From assembly GCA_049511415.1 (NCBI GenBank), contig JBEKYC010000064.1, positions 1 through 42,177 of the forward strand: a DNA stretch of 42,177 bases, in the 5' to 3' direction. Numbering within the stretch: position 1 is the stretch's first letter; each line of letters opens with the position of its first letter. The notes beneath the pieces were generated by a model that worked only from the letters and a program-made list of their open reading frames with translations, did no database searches and was not told the DNA's origin. Below are positions 31,818-39,184 of the stretch, in pieces. This DNA comes from Bog-159 sp049511415. GTDB lineage: Bacteria > Acidobacteriota > Terriglobia > Bryobacterales > Bryobacteraceae. Both the position numbers and the translations under genes were made by a program.

Positions 31818-32090
31818 TCAAACCTTCTTCAGGTGGATGGAATCCACGATGCCCACGATGGTGCTATCGACCGGCACTTCAGCGGGCAGGAACGGATAGC
31901 TGGCTTCTTTGCTGCGCGCCCAGTAGACCAGTTCACCGGCGCCGGCGCCGGTCCAATCGGCGCATACCAGACGCTTACCGGTGGGCTGCAGTTCGGCGGT
32001 CAGCGGCTGCACGATCAGCAGCCGTTGGCCTTCCAGGCCGGCATCCTTCACGGTCGACCAGACGCAACCGACCACACGGCCCAGCAGCAT
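31818..32090 (-). CDS. Microcompartment vertex protein BMC-P (EutN/CcmL family), copy 2
   Basis: A 90-residue BMC-P: MLLGRVVGCVWSTVKDAGLE, GQRLLIVQPLTAE, CADWTGAGAGELVYWARSKE and PVDSTIVGIVDSIHL. Compared with its neighbours it has a longer insert after the GAGAG turn (YWARSKEASYPFLPAEV), so it may occupy different vertices. Start 32090 is chosen because the frame to 32159 reads back into the upstream BMC-P gene, whose stop lies one base away. Confidence 0.92.
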   Translation of the reverse strand: MLLGRVVGCVWSTVKDAGLEGQRLLIVQPLTAELQPTGKRLVCADWTGAGAGELVYWARSKEASYPFLPAEVPVDSTIVGIVDSIHLKKV

Positions 32091-32091
32091 A

Positions 32092-32358
32092 TCAATCCAG
32101 GCGCACGTCGTCGACGATGCCGACAATGGCGGTATCGACAGGCAGGTCCTTGCAACCATCAGCCATGCGCGCGGAACTGCCGGAGACCACCAGGACGCGC
32201 TCCTTGAACCCGGCGCTGACGGTGTCTACGGCGACCACATAACCGGACTCGTCGTGGCCTTCAGGCGAGACAGGCTTGACGATGAGGAGTTTCTTGCCTT
32301 CGAGACGGGGGTCCTTCCGGGTCGCCACCACGGTGCCCACCACGCGGGCCAAGATCAT
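32092..32358 (-). CDS. Microcompartment vertex protein BMC-P (EutN/CcmL family), copy 1
   Basis: An 88-residue BMC-P: MILARVVGTVVATRKDPRLE, GKKLLIVKPVSPEG, AVDTVSAGFKERVLVVSGSS and PVDTAIVGIVDDVRLD. This is the most canonical of the three. It lies 19 bases after the BMC-H stop and one base before copy 2. Confidence 0.94.
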   Translation of the reverse strand: MILARVVGTVVATRKDPRLEGKKLLIVKPVSPEGHDESGYVVAVDTVSAGFKERVLVVSGSSARMADGCKDLPVDTAIVGIVDDVRLD

Positions 32359-32377
32359 TTACGGCTCCAAGCGGCGG

Positions 32378-32677
32378 CTACTTTGCAGCCGCGGCATTCT
32401 GGGTTTTGCCGATCGGCAGAATGTCTTCCAGGCTCTGGTGGGGGCGGGCGATGACGTGCACGGCGATCAATTCGCCGACTCGGCGGGCCGCCGCCGCGCC
32501 GGCGTCAGTGGCCGCTTTCACAGCCGCCACGTCGCCGCGCACCATGGCGGTGACGTACCCGGAGCCGATCTTCTCCCAGCCGACCAGGCTCACTTTGGCG
32601 GCCTTCACCATGGCGTCACAAGCTTCGATCATGGCGACCAGGCCGCGTGTTTCGATCAATCCTAATGCTTCACCCAT
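32378..32677 (-). CDS. Microcompartment hexameric shell protein (BMC-H)
   Basis: A 99-residue single-BMC-domain protein forming the facets of the shell. Signature stretches are GEALGLIETRGLVAMIEACD, AAKVSLVGWEKIGSGYVTAM (the pore loop KIGSG) and VRGDVAAVKAATDAGAAAAR, with an extended tail HQSLEDILPIGKTQNAAAAK. The pore GSG resembles PduA/EutM. An AAGGAG eleven bases upstream gives a firm start, 12 bases after the aldolase stop. It is the only BMC-H in the window, and no tandem BMC-T gene is present. Confidence 0.95.
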   Translation of the reverse strand: MGEALGLIETRGLVAMIEACDAMVKAAKVSLVGWEKIGSGYVTAMVRGDVAAVKAATDAGAAAARRVGELIAVHVIARPHQSLEDILPIGKTQNAAAAK

Positions 32678-32689
32678 CGATGACTCTCC

Positions 32690-33499
32690 TTAACTGACAC
32701 CGCGCGCTCTCAGGGCCTCGTCGACCATGCCGATGAGTTCGTCGCGCGTCACGTAAAATCGTTCCTGGGAACCCGTCATGGCAGGCGGGGCGGGCACATT
32801 CCGGGGCATCTGCTCGGCGTAGACCGGGCAGCCCGGTTCCACGCCCGCGCGGGCCTTGATGCCGTAACGCGTGCGCGAATCGAATAGCTTATCCACTTCG
32901 GCTTTGGGCAACACGGTGGGACCGCCCAGCAGCTCGGCGACCAGCGAGATGCGCGCGAAGTGCTCCACGGTTTCCATGCGGAAGAAGGCTTTGTAGACGT
33001 CCTCGCCGTAACTGACCGCGCCGTGATTGCCCATCATGATGGCGTCGTACTTGGGGATATAAGGCTCAAGGGGCTGGGTTAGAGCCGGCGTTCCCGGCAG
33101 GCCGTAATCGGCGAGCGGGACGCAGCCCAGTCCGATGATGACTTCGGGCAGCAACGCCAGGTTCAGCGGCCGGCCGGCGGTGGCGAATCCGGTGGCGACA
33201 GGCGGATGCGCGTGCAGGACGGAGCGGATATCCGGGCGCATCTCGTAGATTTTGAGATGCATCAGGATTTCCGAAGTGCGCTCTTTGCGGCCGGAGATTT
33301 TGTTGCCTTGCATGTCGACGACGATCAGGTCGTCGGGGTGCATCATGCCTTTGGAGACACCGGTAGGCGTGGCGAGGATGCGGTCGGCATCCAGGCGGAC
33401 GGTAATATTGCCGTCGTTGGCGGCTACCCAGCCTTTCTGGTAGACGAGGCGGCCGATCTCGACGATGTCCTGGCGGTACTCTTGATCCGTCTTCGCCAT
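32690..33499 (-). CDS. Class II aldolase (fuculose-1-phosphate aldolase-like), probable microcompartment cargo
   Basis: A 269-residue zinc aldolase expected to split a sugar 1-phosphate into DHAP and lactaldehyde or a related aldehyde. Residues ~1-225 form the domain: GWVAANDGNITVRLD, TPTGVSKGMM, VLHAHPP (two metal His), NHGAVSYGEDVYKAFFRMET and VEHFARI (third metal His). After a Pro/Ala-rich linker (PRNVPAPPAMTG) the last ~20 residues, YVTRDELIGMVDEALRARGV, form an amphipathic helix like BMC encapsulation peptides. The ATG at 33499 is chosen: upstream frame codes only repeat DNA. It lacks a Shine-Dalgarno but has a TGCTACAAT box 12 bases upstream, so it may be leaderless. Confidence 0.9.
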   Translation of the reverse strand: MAKTDQEYRQDIVEIGRLVYQKGWVAANDGNITVRLDADRILATPTGVSKGMMHPDDLIVVDMQGNKISGRKERTSEILMHLKIYEMRPDIRSVLHAHPPVATGFATAGRPLNLALLPEVIIGLGCVPLADYGLPGTPALTQPLEPYIPKYDAIMMGNHGAVSYGEDVYKAFFRMETVEHFARISLVAELLGGPTVLPKAEVDKLFDSRTRYGIKARAGVEPGCPVYAEQMPRNVPAPPAMTGSQERFYVTRDELIGMVDEALRARGVS

Positions 33500-33511
33500 G
33501 CGGGATAAACG

Positions 33512-33520
33512 ATTGTAGCA
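33512..33520 (-). promoter_or_regulatory. Extended -10 promoter of the microcompartment operon
   Basis: On the minus strand TGCTACAAT combines TGn with TACAAT (5 of 6 consensus bases). Its end lies 12 bases before the aldolase ATG, giving a leader of about 5 nt. The octamer repeat at 33524-33566 occupies the -35 region. Confidence 0.5.
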
Positions 33521-33523
33521 GAC

Positions 33524-33566
33524 GGGGGACGCGGGGACGCGGGGACGCGGGGACACGGAGACTTGG
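33524..33566. repeat. Octamer-type GACGCGGG tandem repeat, copy 3
   Basis: Five imperfect 8-base units (GGGACGCG three times, GGGACACG, GAGACTTG) lie between the MFS gene and the aldolase gene, directly upstream of the aldolase promoter. It has the same unit as copies at 18084 and 29451. Confidence 0.7.
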
Positions 33567-33588
33567 CGGACTGGGCGAGGGGCGACGG

Positions 33589-34896
33589 CTACGTTGCTCG
33601 TTCCAGGCGGCCTCCTTCTCTGGTGTCGGCGCGCAGGAGCAGGATGGAGAAGACCAGGCCGCAGAAGCCCAGGGTGGCGAACATGACCTGGCTGGCGGTG
33701 TAACCGTGGGTGGCGTCGCGTAGGGCGCCGTTGGCGATGGGGTATGCGGCGAGTCCCATGTTTTGGATGGCGGTCATGAGGCCGAAGGCGGTGCCCACGC
33801 GCTGCGCGTCCACAATGAGTGGGACCGAGGGCCAGATGCATGCCGGCACCAGGACAAAGGCCGCGCCGAGGACGATCATCGAAATCACGGGGGAGATATG
33901 AGTGAGTCCCAGGAGCAGGTGTGCGGGGATCATCAGCAGTGAGCCCAGAACCATGAGGCGGGCGCGGCGGCCCACGCGATCGACGAAGTTGCCGGCAAAG
34001 GGGGCCAGCACCATGGAGGCGGCGATGATGATGGATGTGACGCCTTGCGCGGTGGTGAACATGTGCGTCAGGTTATAGAACACGCCGGCCAGGAAGCCGA
34101 GGCCTTCGCCGGACGCCATGGGCATGCCCCATTTATCGTGGAAGAAGTCGGTGGCCAGCGCGGTGAAGGGGAAGATGGCGGAGTAGAAGGTGACGCAGAT
34201 GCCCACGGCGTACCAATATGAGGCGCGGAACTTGCGGATATCGCCCCAGGCGATCTTGTCGCCGGAGCCGGCTTCGGGCAGCTTCAGGATCGGCTCGGCG
34301 TGGCGGTCCATCAGGGTGTAGATCCAATTGCAGAGCAGGCTGAAGAGGCACAGGGCGGCGGCGATCCAGAGCGCGCCCTTGTAGCCGAATCGAGTGGCGA
34401 GCAGTTCTTCGGTGTTGAAGGAGAACAACGTGCCGAGGCGCGCGATGGTGAGCGTAATGCCGAAAGCCATGGCCAGTTCTTTGCCGGTGAACCAGCGGGC
34501 GGTGATGGCGCTCTGCGCCACGATCATGGATTCCGAGCCGATGCCGAACAGGACGCGGCCGGCGTACATCACGGGCAGGCTGGGCGCGGCGGCGACCATG
34601 GCGGCTCCCACCACGACAAAGCTGGAGAAGATGAGGCTGGCGCGGCGCACGCCCACGCGGTCGATCAGGAAGCCTCCGGCCAGCACGGCGAAGATCGCGG
34701 CCACACTGTACATGGTGTACATGGTGCCGATGGCGGCGCGATCGGTATGGAAAACCTGGATAAGGGTGGTCTCGATGGCACCGACGCTGTCATAGGCGAA
34801 GTAGCTACCGAAAGCCATCAGGGCGGCGAAGGTAAGAATGGTGAAGCGGTAGGGTTTACCCGCGGGCCGAAAGAAGCCGGGTTGCGATGGGGACAT
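33589..34896 (-). CDS. MFS transporter upstream of the microcompartment genes
   Basis: A 435-residue carrier with 12 membrane helices. FAVLAGGFLIDRVGVRRASL is the motif-A loop of the first half and FAGNFVDRVGRRARLMVLGS that of the second. GRVLFGIGSESMIVAQSAI and ARWFTGKELAMAFGITLTIA are typical helix 4-5 sequence. Being 90 bases upstream of the aldolase on the same strand, it may import the sugar handled by the microcompartment; this is inference. The start at 34896 lacks a Shine-Dalgarno. A TGTTATACT box (34915-34907) ten bases upstream suggests a leaderless message. Confidence 0.88.
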   Translation of the reverse strand: MSPSQPGFFRPAGKPYRFTILTFAALMAFGSYFAYDSVGAIETTLIQVFHTDRAAIGTMYTMYSVAAIFAVLAGGFLIDRVGVRRASLIFSSFVVVGAAMVAAAPSLPVMYAGRVLFGIGSESMIVAQSAITARWFTGKELAMAFGITLTIARLGTLFSFNTEELLATRFGYKGALWIAAALCLFSLLCNWIYTLMDRHAEPILKLPEAGSGDKIAWGDIRKFRASYWYAVGICVTFYSAIFPFTALATDFFHDKWGMPMASGEGLGFLAGVFYNLTHMFTTAQGVTSIIIAASMVLAPFAGNFVDRVGRRARLMVLGSLLMIPAHLLLGLTHISPVISMIVLGAAFVLVPACIWPSVPLIVDAQRVGTAFGLMTAIQNMGLAAYPIANGALRDATHGYTASQVMFATLGFCGLVFSILLLRADTREGGRLERAT

Positions 34897-34906
34897 GGAA
34901 TTGGGG

Positions 34907-34915
34907 AGTATAACA
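34907..34915 (-). promoter_or_regulatory. Extended -10 promoter of the MFS gene, inside the ADH ribosome-binding region
   Basis: TGTTATACT on the minus strand (TGn plus TATACT, 5 of 6) ends ten bases before the MFS ATG. It overlaps the ADH Shine-Dalgarno region on the other strand, so the two head-to-head genes compete for the same 21 bases. Confidence 0.4.
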
Positions 34916-34917
34916 TT

Positions 34918-35919
34918 GTGAAAGCCTGCATATTGGAACAACCGGCCGCGATTGAGCAGAACCCGCTGCGATGGGCGGATGTAGCGATGCCCGAGCCGGG
35001 CGCAGGCGAGGTGCTGGTGCGGGTGCATGCCTGCGGCGTGTGCCGGACGGATCTGCATGTGACCGAAGGCGAACTGCCGCCGCGCAAGCAGCCGGTAATT
35101 CCAGGGCACCAGGTAGTGGGGACCATTGAGCGTAACGGCGGCGGGGCAACGCGATTCCGCGAAGGCGCGCGGGTAGGAATTGCGTGGCTGCACCGCACGT
35201 GTGGAGTGTGCGAGTATTGCCGGACGGGACGGGAGAACCTGTGCGCCAAAGCCGTCTTCACGGGCTACACGGTGGATGGCGGTTATGCGGAATATATCGT
35301 GGCGCACGAGAGCTTCGTCTACCCGATTCCGGATGGTTTCAGCGACATGGCCGCCGCGCCGCTGCTTTGCGCGGGAATCATCGGATTCCGCTCGCTGCGC
35401 GTATCGGGCATACAGCCGGGCGGTGCGCTGGGTCTTTACGGATTCGGCGCGGCGGCGCATGTGGCGATCCAGGTGGCGCGGCACTGGGGCGTGCGGGTCT
35501 ACGCCATGACGCGCGACGAACGGCACCGGCAACTGGCGCGCGAACTGGGAGCGGAGTGGGCCGGGGCGGGCGACGATGCGCCGCCGGAGAAGCTCGACAG
35601 CGCCATCATCTTCGCGCCGGCAGGTGAACTGGTCATCGACGCGTTACGCGTGCTGAAGAGAGGCGGCACGGTGGTGTTGGGCGGCATTTACATGAGCCCG
35701 ATTCCGGCGATGGATTACAATCTGCTGTATCACGAGCGGGTAATTCGCAGCGTGGCTAACAACACGCGGCAGGATGGCGAGGACTTCTTGCGGATCGCGG
35801 CGGAGATCCCGATACATACGCAGGTGCAGGAGTTTCCGCTGGCGGAGGCCAACGCGGCGTTGAACATGCTGAAGAACGATGCCGTGCGGGGCGCGGCGGT
35901 ATTGAAGGTGGGCGAATGA
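34918..35919 (+). CDS. Zinc-dependent alcohol dehydrogenase (MDR family)
   Basis: A 333-residue medium-chain dehydrogenase. It starts at GTG 34918 (V/MKACILEQPA), with GGGGAG nine bases upstream; the long frame from 34300 is shadow. The catalytic zinc site is VHACGVCRTDLHVTEGELPP and PGHQVVG. The structural zinc site is CGVCEYCRTGRENLC (four Cys). The nucleotide-binding loop is GLYGFGAAAHVAIQVA. It oxidises or reduces an alcohol/aldehyde with NAD(P). The variant AdhA-like branch is likely, judging by the FTGYTVDGGYAEY segment. It is head-to-head with the MFS gene, 21 bases apart, and overlaps the next gene by ATGA. A role in reducing the aldolase aldehyde is possible. Confidence 0.92.
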   Translation: MKACILEQPAAIEQNPLRWADVAMPEPGAGEVLVRVHACGVCRTDLHVTEGELPPRKQPVIPGHQVVGTIERNGGGATRFREGARVGIAWLHRTCGVCEYCRTGRENLCAKAVFTGYTVDGGYAEYIVAHESFVYPIPDGFSDMAAAPLLCAGIIGFRSLRVSGIQPGGALGLYGFGAAAHVAIQVARHWGVRVYAMTRDERHRQLARELGAEWAGAGDDAPPEKLDSAIIFAPAGELVIDALRVLKRGGTVVLGGIYMSPIPAMDYNLLYHERVIRSVANNTRQDGEDFLRIAAEIPIHTQVQEFPLAEANAALNMLKNDAVRGAAVLKVGE

Positions 35920-36302
35920 AGGGGACGGCCGGCGATTTTGAGGAAGTATTCTCGGCTTTGAAACGCGTGCTGAGGAGGCATGTCAAACGGCTGTCGGTAA
36001 AGGCGGACACGCCGGCGGAATACACCTTGCTTACGAAGCGGCCATCACCGCTACCGCAACATAAGGGGCATCCGATGTACTTCGCTTCCGTGAGACTGGG
36101 GAAGGCGTACGTGAGCTTTCATCTGATGCCGCTGTATATGAATCCGTCACTTACCGGCGAGATTTCAGCCGGGCTGAGGAAGCGGATGCAAGGGAAGACG
36201 TGCTTCAACTTCAAGGCTGATCCGGCGCCGGAGTTACTTGCGGAGTTGGAGCGGCTGACGGCGGCGGGGTTTCAGCAATGGAGCGAGAAGGGGTGGGCGT
36301 GA
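35916..36302 (+). CDS. Small protein of unknown function (YdhG/DUF1801-like)
   Basis: A 128-residue protein translationally coupled to the ADH (ATGA). The segment MYFASVRLGKAYVSFHLMPL, then LRKRMQGKTCFNFKADPAPE, has the alternating strand/helix pattern and the MQGKxCFNF turn of small YdhG/DUF1801-like proteins; this is a resemblance, not a firm match. There is no signal peptide or membrane span. Function unknown. Confidence 0.6.
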   Translation: MKGTAGDFEEVFSALKRVLRRHVKRLSVKADTPAEYTLLTKRPSPLPQHKGHPMYFASVRLGKAYVSFHLMPLYMNPSLTGEISAGLRKRMQGKTCFNFKADPAPELLAELERLTAAGFQQWSEKGWA

Positions 36303-36325
36303 GGGTGGTGGGCCCATGCTGTATC

Positions 36326-36625
36326 ATGGTCAACGTGTGCGGTAAGGAGTTATTGAACGAACATCTCGAAGAAGTGCTGCGGATCGCCGCGGCGCACGGC
36401 GCTAAGGACGTGCGTGTATTCGGCTCAGTGGCGCGGAGCGAAGAACGTCCGGATAGCGATATCGATATCCTGGTGCGGATGGAAGATGACAGGAATCTTT
36501 TGGATGTTGTTGGCTTTTGGCAGGACTTAACCGACTTGCTCGGAAGAAAAGTCGACGTCCTCACCGAGGGCGGAATTAGTCCGCACCTCCGTGACCGGAT
36601 TTACTCGGAAGCCATCACACTGTGA
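36326..36625 (+). CDS. MntA-type minimal nucleotidyltransferase (antitoxin)
   Basis: A 99-residue protein with the nucleotidyltransferase motif VFGSVARSEERPDSDIDILV (Gly33, Ser34, Asp45, Asp47) and a later Asp in KVDVLTEG. In MntA-HepT systems this enzyme AMPylates the HEPN ribonuclease HepT and thereby silences it. The ATG at 36326 gives the normal family length; the frame from 36278 overlaps the preceding gene without adding domain sequence. It overlaps hepT by four bases (GTGA, with hepT starting at GTG 36622), the usual operon arrangement. The toxin partner is broken, so it may now be an orphan. Confidence 0.88.
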   Translation: MVNVCGKELLNEHLEEVLRIAAAHGAKDVRVFGSVARSEERPDSDIDILVRMEDDRNLLDVVGFWQDLTDLLGRKVDVLTEGGISPHLRDRIYSEAITL

Positions 36626-36963
36626 AGGACGATCGGATTTACTTACTCCATATCCAGGATGCTACTCGCCGCATTCTGCAATATGTGCAGGACGGACGAG
36701 CCGCCTTTTTGTTGGATACCAAAACGCGGGACGCCGTCGTTCGTAACCTCGAAATAGCCGGCGAGGCTGTCAAGCACTTGAGTTCCAATGTAAGAGAACT
36801 CACCCGGAAGTTCCGTGACGGCAGATCGCGGGCATGCGGGATAAGCTCGTCCATGAGTATTTTGGCGTGAACCTTGAAGTCGTCTGGAATGTCGTGGAAC
36901 AAATCCTGCCTGATTTCGAGCGTCGAATCGCGGCGCTGTTGGCCGAGCCCGCAGAGAGCCGAT
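36622..36963 (+). pseudogene. Broken HepT-type HEPN toxin gene
   Basis: Frame 1 reads DDRIYLLHIQDATRRILQYV and NLEIAGEAVKHLSSNVRELT, the first half of HepT. The second half is in another frame: PEVP, then a TGA, then RQIAGMRDKLVHEYFGVNLE with the HEPN catalytic RDKLVHEY (R-x4-H-x-Y). Two lesions are needed to explain this: loss of one C in the run at about 36803-36805, and TGG to TGA at 36816-36818 (Trp in the usual PWRQIAGMRDK). No stop follows at the expected C-terminus, so the end given is approximate. The toxin is therefore probably inactive. Confidence 0.8.
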
Positions 36964-36983
36964 CATGTGGTAGCCAATACGCG

Positions 36984-38165
36984 CTACTGGCACAGGCCGG
37001 CGGAGGCGCCGACCCACTCCATGTTCTTGTTGTGATCCACGCCCATCATGGCGCCGCGGCCCATGCGCACCAACAGGGAGACGGGCAGCAACTCATCCAG
37101 CCAGATGTACATGATGCGGATCTCGGCGCGGGTTTTGCCGAAGGGGGTTTCGATGACGGGCTCGAAGTTGACGCGCTCCTGCAGGATGTAATCGCGGCGC
37201 TGTTCTTGTGGAATAGCAGTCACTTCGTCGTGTGTGGGGCCGATGCGAACGCCGAGTCCGGCGAACGAGAACAGCGGTTTCAGCACGTAGTTAGCGGTAT
37301 CCCGCGGGATGTGATGTAGCTGGTCGAGGAACCAGGTTTGGGGCACGGAAGGATGGCGTAAGTAGGGAATCGAGAACTTACTGATACGGAAATAATCGTT
37401 GGGATGGCCGGCCCATTCGACGTCGAGGTCATCACGGAAATCGAAGGCCGGAGCGATGGCGCGGCGCTCGAGCTCGTCGACGATGGCGCGGTTGTAGATG
37501 CGGTGAATCGGGACCTGGCGGCCGTCCCGTTCGTAGAACAAGCGGCGGCCTTCTTTGCGAATCGCGGTGATGCAAACGGCGCGCACGCCGAGCATGCGTT
37601 CGGTCAGGATGAAGTCGGCTAGGGTCTTCTGATTTTGCGGATCAATCTCCAGCAGGATTACATTTTCAGGATCGTGTCCACCCAGAATGGCGCGGCCCAG
37701 CAATTCTTTGTAGCCGGGCAAATCCAGGCCGCTCAGGAGGTAACGCAGCGAAGGATCGAGCCCGTAGGCTTCGAGATAGACTTGCGAGAGAACCGGCTGG
37801 TAGGCATAGAGCGAAGGGAACGCTTGAATCTCGACAAGGCGGGGCGCGATCTCTCCCGAAGGCTCGCGCACGAGGCCGAAATCGACCTGAAGGAAAAGCG
37901 GGTGGTCCGGTTCGGCGGGCACATCGAAACGGGGCGGCACGGCCTGGCGCGCGATGGCCTGATACTCCGGGGTAGTCAACTGGCGGATCAGTTCGCAGCC
38001 GTCGCGGGCCATGCTGTCGATCAGGGGAACGGGGAAAAAGCACGGTGTTTCGGAAAGGCGAAACAGGGCCGGGGCGCCAGCGGCGGCTTCGAGTTTCGAC
38101 AGGAACGAAGCATAGGACGCCGCTTTGAAGGCGGCGTTGAAGCGTTCTCGGAAAGAGGGAATCAC
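36984..38165 (-). CDS. ATP-grasp ligase-like protein
   Basis: A 393-residue protein whose C-terminal ~110 residues carry an ATP-grasp signature: NYVLKPLFSFAGLGVRIG (Lys296 in the KP motif and Gly-rich loop), DYILQERVNFEPVIETPFG (Glu330), RAEIRIMYIW (Arg350) and GVDHNKNMEWVGASAGL (Asn379). ATP-grasp enzymes join a carboxylate to an amine or thiol through an acyl-phosphate. The N-terminal ~280 residues (e.g. LVEIQAFPSLYAYQPVLSQV) are of a type I cannot assign. It is third in a tightly overlapping operon after the GCS2-like ligase and the M29-like aminopeptidase (ATGA overlap at 38162-38165), suggesting one peptide/amide pathway. Confidence 0.75.
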   Translation of the reverse strand: MIPSFRERFNAAFKAASYASFLSKLEAAAGAPALFRLSETPCFFPVPLIDSMARDGCELIRQLTTPEYQAIARQAVPPRFDVPAEPDHPLFLQVDFGLVREPSGEIAPRLVEIQAFPSLYAYQPVLSQVYLEAYGLDPSLRYLLSGLDLPGYKELLGRAILGGHDPENVILLEIDPQNQKTLADFILTERMLGVRAVCITAIRKEGRRLFYERDGRQVPIHRIYNRAIVDELERRAIAPAFDFRDDLDVEWAGHPNDYFRISKFSIPYLRHPSVPQTWFLDQLHHIPRDTANYVLKPLFSFAGLGVRIGPTHDEVTAIPQEQRRDYILQERVNFEPVIETPFGKTRAEIRIMYIWLDELLPVSLLVRMGRGAMMGVDHNKNMEWVGASAGLCQ

Positions 38166-39184
38166 GCCAGCACGAACTCGCCGCCGCGCATGATCATGCG
38201 GTCATCGGCCCAGATGTCGAATTTACGTCCGACCACGTCGATGTGGGTTGTCGAACGCCACTGGGCGCCGGTATAGCTGCCGTAGGGATCGCCGAACGCG
38301 ATGTGCACGCCGGGGATTTTTTCATCCTGCAGGATATTGCCAATTACGTCGCGCACACCGATGTTGGTACCGATGGCGAACTCGCCGACACGATCGCTGT
38401 TTTCATCCGTGTGCGTGTAGCGCCAGAATTCGTCCTCGAGCGCGCGGTTGGCGCAGTGGGCTTCGGTGAGGCGATTGCCCTTGATGCGGATGGTGAGCGG
38501 CTCGTGATGCAGATCGCCGTATTTGGCGCACAGGTAGTCGCCGACCACGCCATCCACCACGAACGTGCCGTTCACTTCACCGGGAGTGGTGAAGATCTCG
38601 CCACCGGGCAGATTGCCCCAGGTCTTAGGGCTGATGATGCCGCTGGTCTTGAGCCACTTGTAGTCGGGATTCATATCGGCGGTCAAGTCGGTTCCGGCGG
38701 GGGTTTTGGCGCGCACCTGCGTGGCGGCCCGGGCGATCTCGATAACCTGAAGGCTGATGCGGTCTACTTCGCGGAAGTCGGCGCGCATGCCATCCTGCAT
38801 GATCTGCTTGGTGATATTGACCATGTGGGCGTGGCGGATCTGGCGGCGGGTGACGACTTCGGTCATCTGCATGCGCGAGTGCAACTCGTTGGCCTGGGCA
38901 ACGGCTGCAAAGATGCTGACGTCACTCGATTCCAGGTCGTCGAGCACCGCGCGGGGCATCTCCGTCAAGGGGCGCGGGGCCACCTCTTCCAACACCCACG
39001 GATGATATTGCGCGCCGACCCGGCCCAACTCGCTGGCCAGGGCGCCGGCAATCTCGAGGCTCGCCCGGTCGGTAATCAGCGTCACTTTTTCGCGCGGCTG
39101 AATGCGCAGGCAGACGGTGACCGCATTGCGGGCTCCTTCCACCAACTCCGGCGCTACTACGACATCTTTAAATACCTTATTCAC
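38162..39184 (-). CDS. M29-like aminopeptidase
   Basis: A 340-residue protein resembling the thermophilic metalloaminopeptidase family M29 (AmpS/AmpT). Metal ligands fit the family order: GGEIFTTP (Glu196), GEFAIGTN (Glu268), GVHIAFGDPYGSY (His294, with Tyr301/Tyr304 nearby), and THIDVV (His314, Asp316). It ends WADDRMIMRGGEFVLA, the family's typical C-terminal strand. At 340 residues it is somewhat shorter than classical M29 enzymes (about 400). It probably removes N-terminal residues from small peptides. It overlaps the upstream ligase gene by 8 bases and the downstream ATP-grasp gene by 4. Confidence 0.85.
   Translation of the reverse strand: MNKVFKDVVVAPELVEGARNAVTVCLRIQPREKVTLITDRASLEIAGALASELGRVGAQYHPWVLEEVAPRPLTEMPRAVLDDLESSDVSIFAAVAQANELHSRMQMTEVVTRRQIRHAHMVNITKQIMQDGMRADFREVDRISLQVIEIARAATQVRAKTPAGTDLTADMNPDYKWLKTSGIISPKTWGNLPGGEIFTTPGEVNGTFVVDGVVGDYLCAKYGDLHHEPLTIRIKGNRLTEAHCANRALEDEFWRYTHTDENSDRVGEFAIGTNIGVRDVIGNILQDEKIPGVHIAFGDPYGSYTGAQWRSTTHIDVVGRKFDIWADDRMIMRGGEFVLA

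Noticed and set aside
33500..33841. N-terminal extension of the aldolase frame
   Set aside because: It translates the octamer repeat and the end of the MFS gene region in a low-complexity Pro/Arg sequence. The family start is at 33499.
36816..36818. In-frame TGA in hepT as a second selenocysteine codon
   Set aside because: It replaces a conserved Trp, not a redox Cys, and a separate frameshift already breaks the gene.
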